DNA of 64,000 bases. Origin: Gemmatimonadota bacterium. Its GTDB lineage: Bacteria; JAAXHH01. A model generated the notes under the pieces. It saw nothing but the letters and a program-made list of their open reading frames with translations, did no database searches and was not told the DNA's origin. Position numbers and translations under genes: made by a program. The stretch lies in NCBI GenBank assembly GCA_009837395.1, contig VXTP01000043.1, forward strand, positions 372,001 to 436,000. Direction: 5' to 3'. Below are positions 8,372 to 17,150 of this stretch, one piece after another. Each line of letters begins with the position of its first letter. Positions within the stretch are counted from its first letter, which is position 1.

Positions 8372-9673
8372 ATGTCCGATCTGTCCCGGTACATTCAGGA
8401 AACGCCGCTTATCGACACCCACGAGCATCTCCGGTTCGAGGACGACTGGGTCGCCAATGGGCCGGACGTGTTGCAGGACCTCTTCGAGAACTACGTCCCG
8501 GCGGATCTCGTGGTCGCCGGCGCTTCACAGGAGGTTGTAAACGCCCTGCTGGATCCCCGGAAGGGCGACGTAGCGGCGCGCTTCGAGCCGGTCCGGTCGG
8601 CCTGGGAGTCCGTGAAGCATACGGGATACGGTGAAGCGGTGCGCATCCTGGCGGAAGACGTGTACGGCATGGCCGAGATTACCGTCGACGGCCTGGCGGC
8701 GGCACAGGCCGAGAACGACAGACTGCGGGGCCCCGGCCAGCGCCTGGCGCTGTTGCGGGACCGCGCGGGCCTGGATCACGTGCAGATCGACAACTTCGTC
8801 TGGGCGTGCGAACCGGATGTCTCCGGACCGGATTTCTTTCTCTACGATCTTTCCTGGGTGGGATTCTGCAACGGCGAAGTGCCTGTAGAGAAAATCGCGG
8901 AGGAAACAGGGATTACCGTGGACAGTCTCGGCAGCCTGCGCGATGCCATGGCCGCGATTTTCGCAAAGCACGGTCCTCATGCCATCGCCGTCAAGGCGCA
9001 GCACGCCTATTCAAGGACGCTCCGGTGGGAGGAACGCAGCGACGAGGAAGCGGCAAGGGCCCTGGATGTCGTGCTGCGTAATCCCGATGGCGCACCGGAG
9101 GAAGCCGCGCTGTGCCTGGGTGACTGGGGCTGGGCGCGGGGCGTGGAACTATCCATCGAACACAACCTGCCGTTCAAGATCCACACCGGTTACTACGCGG
9201 GCCACAGCCGGATGCCGGTGGATCGGATAAAGAGCGGAAACCTTTGCGGTCTACTGGCACGCTACCTCAACGCCCGGTTCGTGCTGATGCACATCGCCTA
9301 CCCCTACAGCCACGAGTTGATCGCGCTGGCCAAGCACTACCCCAACGTCTGGGTGGACCTCTGCTGGGCCTGGTCTATCGACCCGTTCAGTTCCTGCGAT
9401 TTCGTCCGCCGGTTCATCCATGCCGTGCCGATCAACAAGCTGTTCGCTTTCGGAGGGGACACCGGCTGGCCCACCAGTGCCTATGCCTACGCGGTGCAGG
9501 CGCGGAGGTGGCTCGGCCGCGCCCTGGAAGGCGAAGTGAACGACGGCCTCCTCACCGAAAAACAGGCGATGGACGTGGCGCTCCGGCTCATGCAGACCAA
9601 CCAGCGGGAGTGTTTTGATATCAGCGGAACGCGGGCGAGTATCGCGCGGTCCCTGGAATCCGTCGGAGCCTAA
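8372..9673 (+). CDS. Amidohydrolase-family metal-dependent hydrolase
   Basis: The 433-residue protein opens with 'PLIDTHEHL', the HxH metal-binding motif of the amidohydrolase-2 TIM barrel (His17, His19). Later come 'LPFKIHTGYYAGH' (third His), 'FVLMHIAYPY' (fourth His) and 'KLFAFGGDTGWPTS' (catalytic Asp). The long insertion after the first strand and the 'GDTGW' end recall uronate isomerase-like and decarboxylase-like branches, but the substrate is unassigned. GGAGGG lies 6 nt before the ATG. It sits alone between two tRNA genes, 67 bp after tRNA-Arg. Confidence 0.8.
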   Translation: MSDLSRYIQETPLIDTHEHLRFEDDWVANGPDVLQDLFENYVPADLVVAGASQEVVNALLDPRKGDVAARFEPVRSAWESVKHTGYGEAVRILAEDVYGMAEITVDGLAAAQAENDRLRGPGQRLALLRDRAGLDHVQIDNFVWACEPDVSGPDFFLYDLSWVGFCNGEVPVEKIAEETGITVDSLGSLRDAMAAIFAKHGPHAIAVKAQHAYSRTLRWEERSDEEAARALDVVLRNPDGAPEEAALCLGDWGWARGVELSIEHNLPFKIHTGYYAGHSRMPVDRIKSGNLCGLLARYLNARFVLMHIAYPYSHELIALAKHYPNVWVDLCWAWSIDPFSSCDFVRRFIHAVPINKLFAFGGDTGWPTSAYAYAVQARRWLGRALEGEVNDGLLTEKQAMDVALRLMQTNQRECFDISGTRASIARSLESVGA

Positions 9674-9680
9674 AAACGGG

Positions 9681-9709
9681 TTGCGATCGGGTAGGTCGTG
9701 CCTTATATT
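9681..9709 (+). promoter_or_regulatory. Candidate sigma-70 promoter for tRNA-Thr
   Basis: TTGCGA (9681-9686), a 17-bp spacer and TATATT (9704-9709) lie 17 bp before the tRNA-Thr 5' end. This is a plausible spacing for a stable-RNA promoter with a short leader. Confidence 0.5.
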
Positions 9710-9726
9710 TAGCGCGGTTTTACCAA

Positions 9727-9799
9727 GCCACGATAGCTCAGTTGGTAGAGCAATTCATTCGTAATGAATAGGTCGTCGGTTCGAGTCCGACTCGTGGCT
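9727..9799 (+). tRNA. tRNA-Thr (anticodon CGU)
   Basis: The acceptor stem GCCACGA pairs perfectly with TCGTGGC (9792-9798). The D arm is GCTC/GAGC, the anticodon stem ATTCA/TGAAT encloses TTCGTAA (anticodon CGT), and the T arm is GTCGG/CCGAC. CCA is not encoded. The last 45 nt are antisense to the 3' end of the PKS gene, whose stop codon (9757-9755) falls inside the anticodon stem. Confidence 0.96.
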
Positions 9800-12700
9800 T
9801 TCCAACACCTCCAGCAACGTGTCGACTGTCTGTTCTATGGCGGTCTCCGACTGCAAGGTCTCTACCGGAATCGACACGTGTAATCCCGCTTCGATCCGGT
9901 TCCTCAATTCCACGGCCATGAGGGAATCCACCCCCAGACTGCGCCACGTGTTCCCCAGGTCCACGCTCCCACGGTCCACTTCCACGATCCGGCTGATCGC
10001 ATCGGACACGAATTCCTCGATGTAAGCTCGCAGTTTGTCCATGGGCAGCGCATTCAAGTCCGCCTTCGGTAGCGGTGTAATCGACTGTGGTGCGCGTTCC
10101 GGACGATCATCTGGTGACAGGTACGGTGCGAGCAGCGACTCTCCCGCGGGTTCCGTCGTTGGGATCACGCCGACGCGGTGGACATCACGACGCAACAACT
10201 GGTCGAGCAGCGCACCAGCCTCAGCAGGCGGGATCGATCGCAGTCCCTGCCGCCTGAGACGATCGGCGGCGTGTTCGGCTGACGCCATGCCCGCGCCTTC
10301 CCAGGGACCCCAGTTGATCGACGTCACCGGCAGGCCCTCCTGGCGCCTGAGGTCGGCCAGACCGTCCAGATAGGCATTCGCGGCGGCGTAGGACGCCTGG
10401 CCCGCGGTGCCGACGATGGAAGCCGCCGATGAAAACAGGACGAAGAGATCCAGTTCGAGATCTTTTGTAAACTCGTGCAGTAGCCAGGCGCCGGTTGTCT
10501 TGGGTCCGAGGACCTTGCGGAACCTATTCGCGTCCTGGGTGAGCAGAATGCCGTCGTCCAGCATGCCGGCCGCGTGGAAAACACCCCTGACCGGCCCGTG
10601 CTCCGCCCGCAGGTCCGTTATGAGTTGTCCAATTGCCCCCCGGTCGGTCACGTCGGCCCGCACATACCTGACGTTGCCGGCAGGATCGGATACCAACGCT
10701 GTCTCCTCGACTCTTCTCCGGCCCGTGACGACCACCACGCCGGCTCCCCGGTCGAGCAGCCAGCCGGTCAGAAACCGGCCGATCCCACCCGCGCCGCCCG
10801 TGACGAGGTAGGTTCCTCCCGGGCGAATGACAGGATCGTCGCCGCCCAGGAGCACCGTAATCGGCGCGCCGTCATCCACGAGCACCAGTTTGCCCGTGTG
10901 CCGGGCCTGCGACATGAACCGGAAGGCCTCCGGCGCCTGTTCCATCGGGAAGTTCCGATTGGGCAGAGGACGTATCCTGCCATCCGCGGCCATGTCGACG
11001 ATCTTCTGCAGCAAGCCGCCTGCTCGATCCGACCGTTCCTCAATGTACTGTGTTAGATCGATGGGATGATAGGAACGGTTGTGGTCGAACAGGTTCAGGT
11101 CAATGGATCCGTGGTTCAGCAAATCGGTTTTCCCGAACTCGATAAATTGCCCGTTAGAAGCCAGTACGGACATCGAAGCCCGCATGGCGGTACCGGAGAG
11201 GGTGTTGAGCACGATATCCATGCCCTTCCCATCCGTCTGCTCCATGATTTCTTCGGCGAAATCCAGCGATCGGGAATCCATTACATGGGAAATGCCCATA
11301 TTCTTTAGATAAACTCGTTTTTCTTCAGATCCGGCCGTGGCGAATACCTCGGTTTCCGCCTGCTGTGCGATCTGAATAGCGGCCAGTCCTACCCCGCCGC
11401 TCGCGTTGTGTACGAGAACGCGGTCTCCGGCGGATATCCCGCCGCGTACCACGAGCCCCAGGTACGCCGTCAGAAAGGCTACGGGCAGCGTGGCGGCCTC
11501 CTCGATGCCCAGGTGTTCGGGCTTTCGGACAACCAGGTCTGCCTTCGCCGTCACGTGTCCGGCCATGGCACCGGGCATCAACCCCATGACCACGTCGCCG
11601 ATTTCCAAGGAGTCCACCCGGTCGCCGCGCGCGATCACTTCGCCGACGCATTCCCATCCAAAGGACGGTGTCCGCCGTGATGGTCCCTTCAGCATGCCGA
11701 GGGCGGTCAGCACGTCCCGGAAATTCAACGCGGCCGCCCGTACGCGAATGACCACCTCGTCTGGCCCGGGTTGGGATTCAGGTTTCGTTTCGAAATGGAG
11801 GTCGTCGATTGAGCCGGGTGAGGACTGTGCCAGTACGTAACTTGTTTTTGAACAAGCGGTTATGGGTACGGTTTTCGCATCGCTCCGCTCCTGATCGAAG
11901 GGAACCAGACGGCGGGTATAAACATCAGGCTCCCTCAGTGCGATTTCACCGGGTGATGAGTCCGTCCCAACGATTTCGGCGAGACGTTCAATGTCTATCT
12001 CCTCATCCATCCCGCCGGTCCCGGCCGGGAGATCGATCAGCGTACAGTCCAACTCGGGATGTTCTCGCATGGCGACCCGTCCGCAGCCCCAGATCGACGC
12101 ATATGCCGGCGATACAAGGTCGTCTGCCTTCACGGACTGCGCGCCCGCCGTAATCAGCCGCAGGCGGCACGGAAGATCCGGGTTGTCCAGTACGGTGCGG
12201 ACTAGTTCGAAGGATTCCAGGGCGGGGCCGGTGTGCCCGAAGGACTGCTCGCCTGACTGCCGGTTACCGCCTCCCGTCCAGATTCTTGCCAATCCAATGT
12301 AGCTGCCACTTTCGCATTCTACGGATCCCAGTTTATCGGACAGCGCGCCCAGGTTCTTCTCCAATTCACGGCCGGATATGTCGATGCATTCACGCTCCAC
12401 ACCGGGACGCGACAGGGCGTCGGTCAGTTCGCGCCCGAGTCTACGGTCGTCCGAAAGCACGAACCAGTGAGAGACCGGACCGGGTTGCAGGTTTTCCACC
12501 CAGTTGTTGTCGGCTACCCACTCCTCGCAGTACAGTCCTTGGGGGTTGTTGTTGACGTTGCGACGGCTTCCCCAGCCGCTCGCCCGGGACAGGGTCACGC
12601 CTTCCAGGGCCACCACGGGAAGGCCCTTTTCGTCTACAAGATACACGTCGGACAACAGGTCGTTTCCATCCGGGGCTTCTCGCAGTCTCGCATAGGCAAC

Positions 12701-15700
12701 CAGGACTTCATCGGATTCCGGAAGTCTCTGCAGCACAATGGTTTTCACGCCTACCGGCAGATACGGACCGTCATCCGGCACGAGCAGCAGCAGGGCCTGC
12801 AGGCCGGCATCCAGAACACCGGGGTGCAGACGGTATGGTCCGTGCCCTTCTTCGCAGGATACCGGGGAGACCAGGGCTTCCCGTTCGGCGTACACGACGT
12901 CGTCGACCTGGCGGAAGGCGGGTCCGTATTGGAACCCTAATTCCGCGGCGCGTTCGTAGAACCGCCTGTGCGTGATCCGCCGGTCGCAACGGGTTCTGAC
13001 GGCGTCCAGGTCGATGTGTTCGGCGCTGCCAGCCACACCACTGACCCCGGACAATGGGGACCTTTCGGTTCGCATGTGGGCTAGCCACCTCGCAGCCGAT
13101 TCCTGCGATTCAGGTCTGGAGGACAGGGTATATCGGTTCCGTCCGTGCACTATTTGGACGCGGTGGGCACCGGATTCGGGCAATAACAGGGGGTGCAGGA
13201 GTTTGAGGTCGGAGAAGGTGACGGAAATCTCTGTCTCTTCGAGCGTCTCGAAGAGCATTTCGATCTGCCCGGCAAGCGGCATGATGGATCGGTCCAACAC
13301 CGTGTGGTCCGCCAGGATCGGGTGGGACGCCAGGCTGATCGCTCGTTCCCATACCCGGGAGTCGGGGTCGACGGACGATTCGACGGCACGACCGATCAAC
13401 GGGCGCGAGTACCGGCCGCCCGGACCACCCGGACGCTCCGAGTCCTCCTGGCTGTCCAGGCCACCCTGAGGTGTTGTCATGCCATCCAGCCAGTACTGTT
13501 CCTTCTGCCACGGGTATAGCGGTAGCTGCAAGGACGTACGCGGCGGGTCCACCAGCCGCTCCCAGTGGATATCGTGTCCGTGGACGTAGCACCTGGCCAC
13601 GGATTCGAGCAGGACATCCCACGCTCCGCGATCACGGCGCAACGAAGCCAGCGCGTGGCCCGTCCGACCGCATTGAGCCAGGTTCTCGTAAATGGCCGCG
13701 GAAAGCACTGGATGGGGGCCGATCTGGATGTAAAGCGCCTCCCCATCACCTGGAATCTGTGCGAATATCCGGTTGAAAAGGACAGGACTCCGGATATTCC
13801 GCCACCAGTGGTCCGCGTCGAGTTCCGTTCCGTCTGCCCTGATGCCCGTGACCGTCGACAGCAGGGGCACGCGGGTTTTCGAGGGAGCCAATCCGTTCAG
13901 GGACGCCAGAAAGTCGTCGCGGATCCCGTCCATTTGCCCGCTGTGATAGGCGATTTCAGTATGCAGCTTCTGGCAGAAGAGCTGTCGATCTTCGAGTGCG
14001 GCGTGTAACCGGTCAATCACCACTCCGTCCCCTGCTATGGTCACGGACACAGGGCTGTTGACCGCGGCGATGGACAGGCCGTCGCCGTAGGGTTCGATGA
14101 GCTCCTCGGCCTCGTCCGATGACACACCCACCGCCAGCATCTCACCCCTTCCCTGCATCACCTTCTGCAGCCTGCTGCGCTGATAGATGATGCGAACGCC
14201 CTCTTCCAGGGAAAGCGCCCCCGTGACGCAGGCCCCGGCGATTTCCCCGACACTGTGGCCGACGACGAACTGCGGATCGACGCCCAGGGACCGCCACTGG
14301 GCCGCCAGCGCCCACTGCAGGGCCATGTTGGCGGGCTGGGCGACCTCGACGTCGGCCATGCGCTCCCCTGACGTCCCGCTCTGCATCATTTCGAGCAGGG
14401 ACGTGCCCGAAACGGCCGCAAACAGGCGGTCGAACTCGCCCAACGCTTCGCGGTACGCTGGCGCTGAATCGTACAGTGCCTGGCCCATGCCATACCACTG
14501 GGGGCCCATGCCGGTGAAGACAAACGCGACGGGTGTCGCTTTGGCTTCGATGCGACCGGTTTCGAAACGTTCCGGGATACCGCCGGCACAGAACGTCTCG
14601 AGGTCCCGGGCGGCTTCCGTCGAATCCTCGACCACCAGGGCCAGACGGTGATCGAGATGGGACCGGTGCAGGGCGAGTGCAGCCGCAAGATCGCCGGGCG
14701 GCGTGCCGGGGTCATAACGGAGCAGGGATGCCGTATCCGATGCCTTTTCCTTCAGCGCGGCGGTGCTTCGTGCGGACAGGACGAGTATTTGGGGAACACG
14801 CTGATCGGTCTGGCGCTGGTCAGACGAACCGCGCTGATCGACCGCGCTGCGCGAACCGTCCTTTTCGACACCCGCCGGTACGTTTTCTGGTACTGCGACA
14901 TCGGTCGGCCCGCCACCTGGTCGTGCACCCGCGGCAGACCCGGCGGACTCAAGAGCCGGCAGGGACGCGAGCCCGACGGAATCCGTAACAGGCGGAGATC
15001 CGAGCACGACGTGGGCATTGGCGCCGCCGAATCCGAAGGAATTCACGCCGGCAATGGCGGGACCGGGGATGCTGACCGGCTCGGTGGCCACCTTCAGGCC
15101 AAGCTCTTCGAAGGGTATGTCGGGATTCGGCTTCTCGAAATGCAGGGAGGGCGGCAGGACGCCATGCTTAAACGTCAGCGCCGCCTTGATGAGACCCGCG
15201 ACTCCGGCCGCAGCCTCGGTGTGGCCGATATTGGTCTTCACCGAACCGATCAGGCAGTCCGCGCCGTCCGTGACGCGTCCTTCCCCCGTGGCGCGTCCGA
15301 TGGCCATCGCTTCAATGGGGTCGCCCGTAGGCGTTCCCGTGCCATGGGCCTCCACGAAGGCAAACTGGGCGGCGCTTACGCCCCCCGCGCGGGCGGCCGC
15401 CTCGATGACGGCTTCCTGTGCGCTTTGCCCCGGGACCGTGAGGCCGCGGCTGCGCCCGTCCTGGTTTATCGCGGACCCGTGAATGACCGCGTATACCTCA
15501 TCGCCGTCGTCCACTGCATCGGACAGGCGTTTCAGCACGACGATGCCCGCGCCGTCGCTGCGTCCGTATCCGTTCGCCCCCTGGTCGAAGGCCCTGCAGC
15601 GTCCGTCCGGCGACAGCATCTGCGCCTGCTCGAATCCGCGTGTCGTCTGGGGCGTCAGCAGCAGATTGGCGCCGCCGGCGAGCGCGGTCGTGCACGTCCC

Positions 15701-16273
15701 GGTCTGGATGTCGCGGCAGGCCAGATGTATGGCGGTCAGCGATGAAGAACAGGCCGTGTCCACCGCGAGGCTCGGGCCCTTCAGGTCCAGGAAGTAGGAG
15801 ATCCGGTTCGCCGCGATGCTCAGCGTTCCGCCCGTATTGGTGTGCATGCCGACTTGCGAAGGCGCGGCATACCGCTGCAGGTCCCAGTATTCGTCCAGGA
15901 AGATCCCCATGTACACTCCGACGGGCCGGCCTTCCAGCCTGGCCGGGGGGATCCGCGCGTCTTCCAGCGCTTCCCACGCGAGTTCGAGCAGGATGCGCTG
16001 CTGGGGATCGATGTGACGGGCTTCCCGGGGAGAGATGTTGAAGAACGCCGCGTCGAACCGGTCGATTTCGTCGACGAATCCGCCCAATTCGGGAAAATCC
16101 CCGCCGTCCGGCCACGGTTTCCACAGCGATTTCCGCTCATCCGGAACCGGACGAATAGCGTCTCCGCCGTTCAGGACGAATTCCCAGAAGGACTGGGGGG
16201 TCGACAATCCCCCCGATATCCCCCCGGGAAACCGGCAGGAGATGCCGGTTATGGCTATGGGTTCACCGGACAT
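9755..16273 (-). CDS. Mono-modular, fully reducing type I polyketide synthase (KS-AT-DH-ER-KR-ACP)
   Basis: This 2172-residue multi-domain synthase has these domains in order. Ketosynthase, 1-430: Cys175 in DTACSSS, His310 in EAHGTGTPTG, His351 in NIGHTEA. Acyltransferase, about 580-890: Ser674 in GHSVGE and 'AYHSGQM', closer to malonyl- than methylmalonyl-type. Dehydratase, about 960-1230: His990 in an HxxxDxxxxP variant, Asp1155 in LDAGLQ. A structural subdomain, about 1250-1460, without a SAM-binding motif. Enoylreductase, about 1480-1800: GGVGLAAIQ. Ketoreductase, about 1815-2010: GGAGGIG, LDD, Lys1925, Ser1949, Tyr1962. ACP, about 2085-2155: Ser2117 in GVDSL. No thioesterase is present. 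All reductive centres look intact, so it should make a saturated acyl chain iteratively, like a FAS. It overlaps the lipM-like gene by 11 nt. The product is unknown; mono-modular Sup/Swf enzymes of sponge symbionts are the closest architectural idea. Confidence 0.93.
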   Translation of the reverse strand: MSGEPIAITGISCRFPGGISGGLSTPQSFWEFVLNGGDAIRPVPDERKSLWKPWPDGGDFPELGGFVDEIDRFDAAFFNISPREARHIDPQQRILLELAWEALEDARIPPARLEGRPVGVYMGIFLDEYWDLQRYAAPSQVGMHTNTGGTLSIAANRISYFLDLKGPSLAVDTACSSSLTAIHLACRDIQTGTCTTALAGGANLLLTPQTTRGFEQAQMLSPDGRCRAFDQGANGYGRSDGAGIVVLKRLSDAVDDGDEVYAVIHGSAINQDGRSRGLTVPGQSAQEAVIEAAARAGGVSAAQFAFVEAHGTGTPTGDPIEAMAIGRATGEGRVTDGADCLIGSVKTNIGHTEAAAGVAGLIKAALTFKHGVLPPSLHFEKPNPDIPFEELGLKVATEPVSIPGPAIAGVNSFGFGGANAHVVLGSPPVTDSVGLASLPALESAGSAAGARPGGGPTDVAVPENVPAGVEKDGSRSAVDQRGSSDQRQTDQRVPQILVLSARSTAALKEKASDTASLLRYDPGTPPGDLAAALALHRSHLDHRLALVVEDSTEAARDLETFCAGGIPERFETGRIEAKATPVAFVFTGMGPQWYGMGQALYDSAPAYREALGEFDRLFAAVSGTSLLEMMQSGTSGERMADVEVAQPANMALQWALAAQWRSLGVDPQFVVGHSVGEIAGACVTGALSLEEGVRIIYQRSRLQKVMQGRGEMLAVGVSSDEAEELIEPYGDGLSIAAVNSPVSVTIAGDGVVIDRLHAALEDRQLFCQKLHTEIAYHSGQMDGIRDDFLASLNGLAPSKTRVPLLSTVTGIRADGTELDADHWWRNIRSPVLFNRIFAQIPGDGEALYIQIGPHPVLSAAIYENLAQCGRTGHALASLRRDRGAWDVLLESVARCYVHGHDIHWERLVDPPRTSLQLPLYPWQKEQYWLDGMTTPQGGLDSQEDSERPGGPGGRYSRPLIGRAVESSVDPDSRVWERAISLASHPILADHTVLDRSIMPLAGQIEMLFETLEETEISVTFSDLKLLHPLLLPESGAHRVQIVHGRNRYTLSSRPESQESAARWLAHMRTERSPLSGVSGVAGSAEHIDLDAVRTRCDRRITHRRFYERAAELGFQYGPAFRQVDDVVYAEREALVSPVSCEEGHGPYRLHPGVLDAGLQALLLLVPDDGPYLPVGVKTIVLQRLPESDEVLVAYARLREAPDGNDLLSDVYLVDEKGLPVVALEGVTLSRASGWGSRRNVNNNPQGLYCEEWVADNNWVENLQPGPVSHWFVLSDDRRLGRELTDALSRPGVERECIDISGRELEKNLGALSDKLGSVECESGSYIGLARIWTGGGNRQSGEQSFGHTGPALESFELVRTVLDNPDLPCRLRLITAGAQSVKADDLVSPAYASIWGCGRVAMREHPELDCTLIDLPAGTGGMDEEIDIERLAEIVGTDSSPGEIALREPDVYTRRLVPFDQERSDAKTVPITACSKTSYVLAQSSPGSIDDLHFETKPESQPGPDEVVIRVRAAALNFRDVLTALGMLKGPSRRTPSFGWECVGEVIARGDRVDSLEIGDVVMGLMPGAMAGHVTAKADLVVRKPEHLGIEEAATLPVAFLTAYLGLVVRGGISAGDRVLVHNASGGVGLAAIQIAQQAETEVFATAGSEEKRVYLKNMGISHVMDSRSLDFAEEIMEQTDGKGMDIVLNTLSGTAMRASMSVLASNGQFIEFGKTDLLNHGSIDLNLFDHNRSYHPIDLTQYIEERSDRAGGLLQKIVDMAADGRIRPLPNRNFPMEQAPEAFRFMSQARHTGKLVLVDDGAPITVLLGGDDPVIRPGGTYLVTGGAGGIGRFLTGWLLDRGAGVVVVTGRRRVEETALVSDPAGNVRYVRADVTDRGAIGQLITDLRAEHGPVRGVFHAAGMLDDGILLTQDANRFRKVLGPKTTGAWLLHEFTKDLELDLFVLFSSAASIVGTAGQASYAAANAYLDGLADLRRQEGLPVTSINWGPWEGAGMASAEHAADRLRRQGLRSIPPAEAGALLDQLLRRDVHRVGVIPTTEPAGESLLAPYLSPDDRPERAPQSITPLPKADLNALPMDKLRAYIEEFVSDAISRIVEVDRGSVDLGNTWRSLGVDSLMAVELRNRIEAGLHVSIPVETLQSETAIEQTVDTLLEVLESHESDSNRRPIHYE

Positions 16274-17150
16274 GGCTCGCGGTCCTGCGATGGGTCCAGG
16301 CGGCGTTTGCGTACCGGGTTCGGACCAACGACTCGGCTACTCGCCGCTCCTCCGCGTCCAGCACGTCCATTCGACCTTCCACGTTCAGGCGGTCGAGCAT
16401 CGAACGGGACAGGCGGTCGGTCCATTCCTCGAAGGAGGGCGGATCGGGGATCAATTCGGCAACGGAGACGGTCCGGCGGTTCAGCAACCGGGCGATGGTC
16501 TCCCGGCGTTCCGGTTCGTGGGCGGCCATCAGCAGGGAAAGCCTTCGGTGTCCCGGCCCCAGGAGCAGGGATCCGTGCTGCAGCACAACTCCCCGGGATC
16601 GGCGCTGGGCGCTGCCGGCCAGTTTTCTGCCGGCCACCGTGATCTCGTAACGTCCAGTGGCCGTGAAGCATACGTCGTCATTGCCTCCTGAACCGCAACG
16701 CCCTTCCATCGCCGGCTCGGCGGATATATCGAAGTACTTCAGCGTTTCAACCAGCGCCTCGCTCACCGCGCGGAGCATCACGCCGGACCCGCCTCCCAGG
16801 GCGGGATGGGCTTCCGGCGCGACCAGGCTGTAGGTCAGTTCCTGGTCGTGCAGTACCGCGCGTCCCCCGGTGATCCGCCGGACCAGGTCGATGCCGTACC
16901 GTTCGCATTCCCCTGGATCGACCTCTTTTTCCGCCTCCTGCCCGTATCCAATGGAAACGGCGGGCGGATGCCACGAATAGATGCGCAGCGCCATCATCTC
17001 CGCGTCTCGCCGACCCGAGTCGCCCTGGCCCGCGTCCGGCCGGCTCGCGTCCCGCCGGCTCGCGTCCCGCCGGCACGAATCCAGCAGCGCTTCGTCCACG
17101 GCCATGTTGTACGCGGCGGAACATCCGGGCGTGGTAAGTATGCGAATCAT
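16263..17150 (-). CDS. LipM/LplA-family octanoyl- or lipoate-protein ligase with a repeat insertion
   Basis: The 295-residue protein is of the biotin/lipoate A/B ligase fold. Diagnostic motifs are 'RRITGGRAVLHDQELTYS' (about 91-108), Cys161 in DVCF, Lys176 in GRKLAGSAQ and 'LQHGSLLL'. A Cys in this position together with the Lys favours LipM-type octanoyltransferase, which moves octanoate from octanoyl-ACP to a lipoyl domain, over ATP-dependent LplA. Residues 27-50 are an insertion of about five degenerate RRDAS-type pentapeptides, absent from relatives and encoded by a 15-bp tandem repeat. The gene overlaps rnc by 4 nt and the PKS by 11 nt. Placement behind the FAS II genes fits use of octanoyl-ACP. 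Confidence 0.8.
   Translation of the reverse strand: MIRILTTPGCSAAYNMAVDEALLDSCRRDASRRDASRPDAGQGDSGRRDAEMMALRIYSWHPPAVSIGYGQEAEKEVDPGECERYGIDLVRRITGGRAVLHDQELTYSLVAPEAHPALGGGSGVMLRAVSEALVETLKYFDISAEPAMEGRCGSGGNDDVCFTATGRYEITVAGRKLAGSAQRRSRGVVLQHGSLLLGPGHRRLSLLMAAHEPERRETIARLLNRRTVSVAELIPDPPSFEEWTDRLSRSMLDRLNVEGRMDVLDAEERRVAESLVRTRYANAAWTHRRTASHVR
17000..17072. repeat. 15-bp tandem repeat inside the lipM-like gene
   Basis: About five degenerate 15-bp units of the form GTCCCGCCGGCTCGC (plus strand) are in frame with the gene and encode the RRDAS-like pentapeptides. The last two units on this strand are nearly identical, which suggests recent expansion. Confidence 0.75.

Noticed and set aside
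8232-9799. Possible integrated element between two tRNA genes
   Set aside because: There is no integrase, and no direct repeat of either tRNA 3' end was found. The interval holds a single chromosomal-type amidohydrolase.
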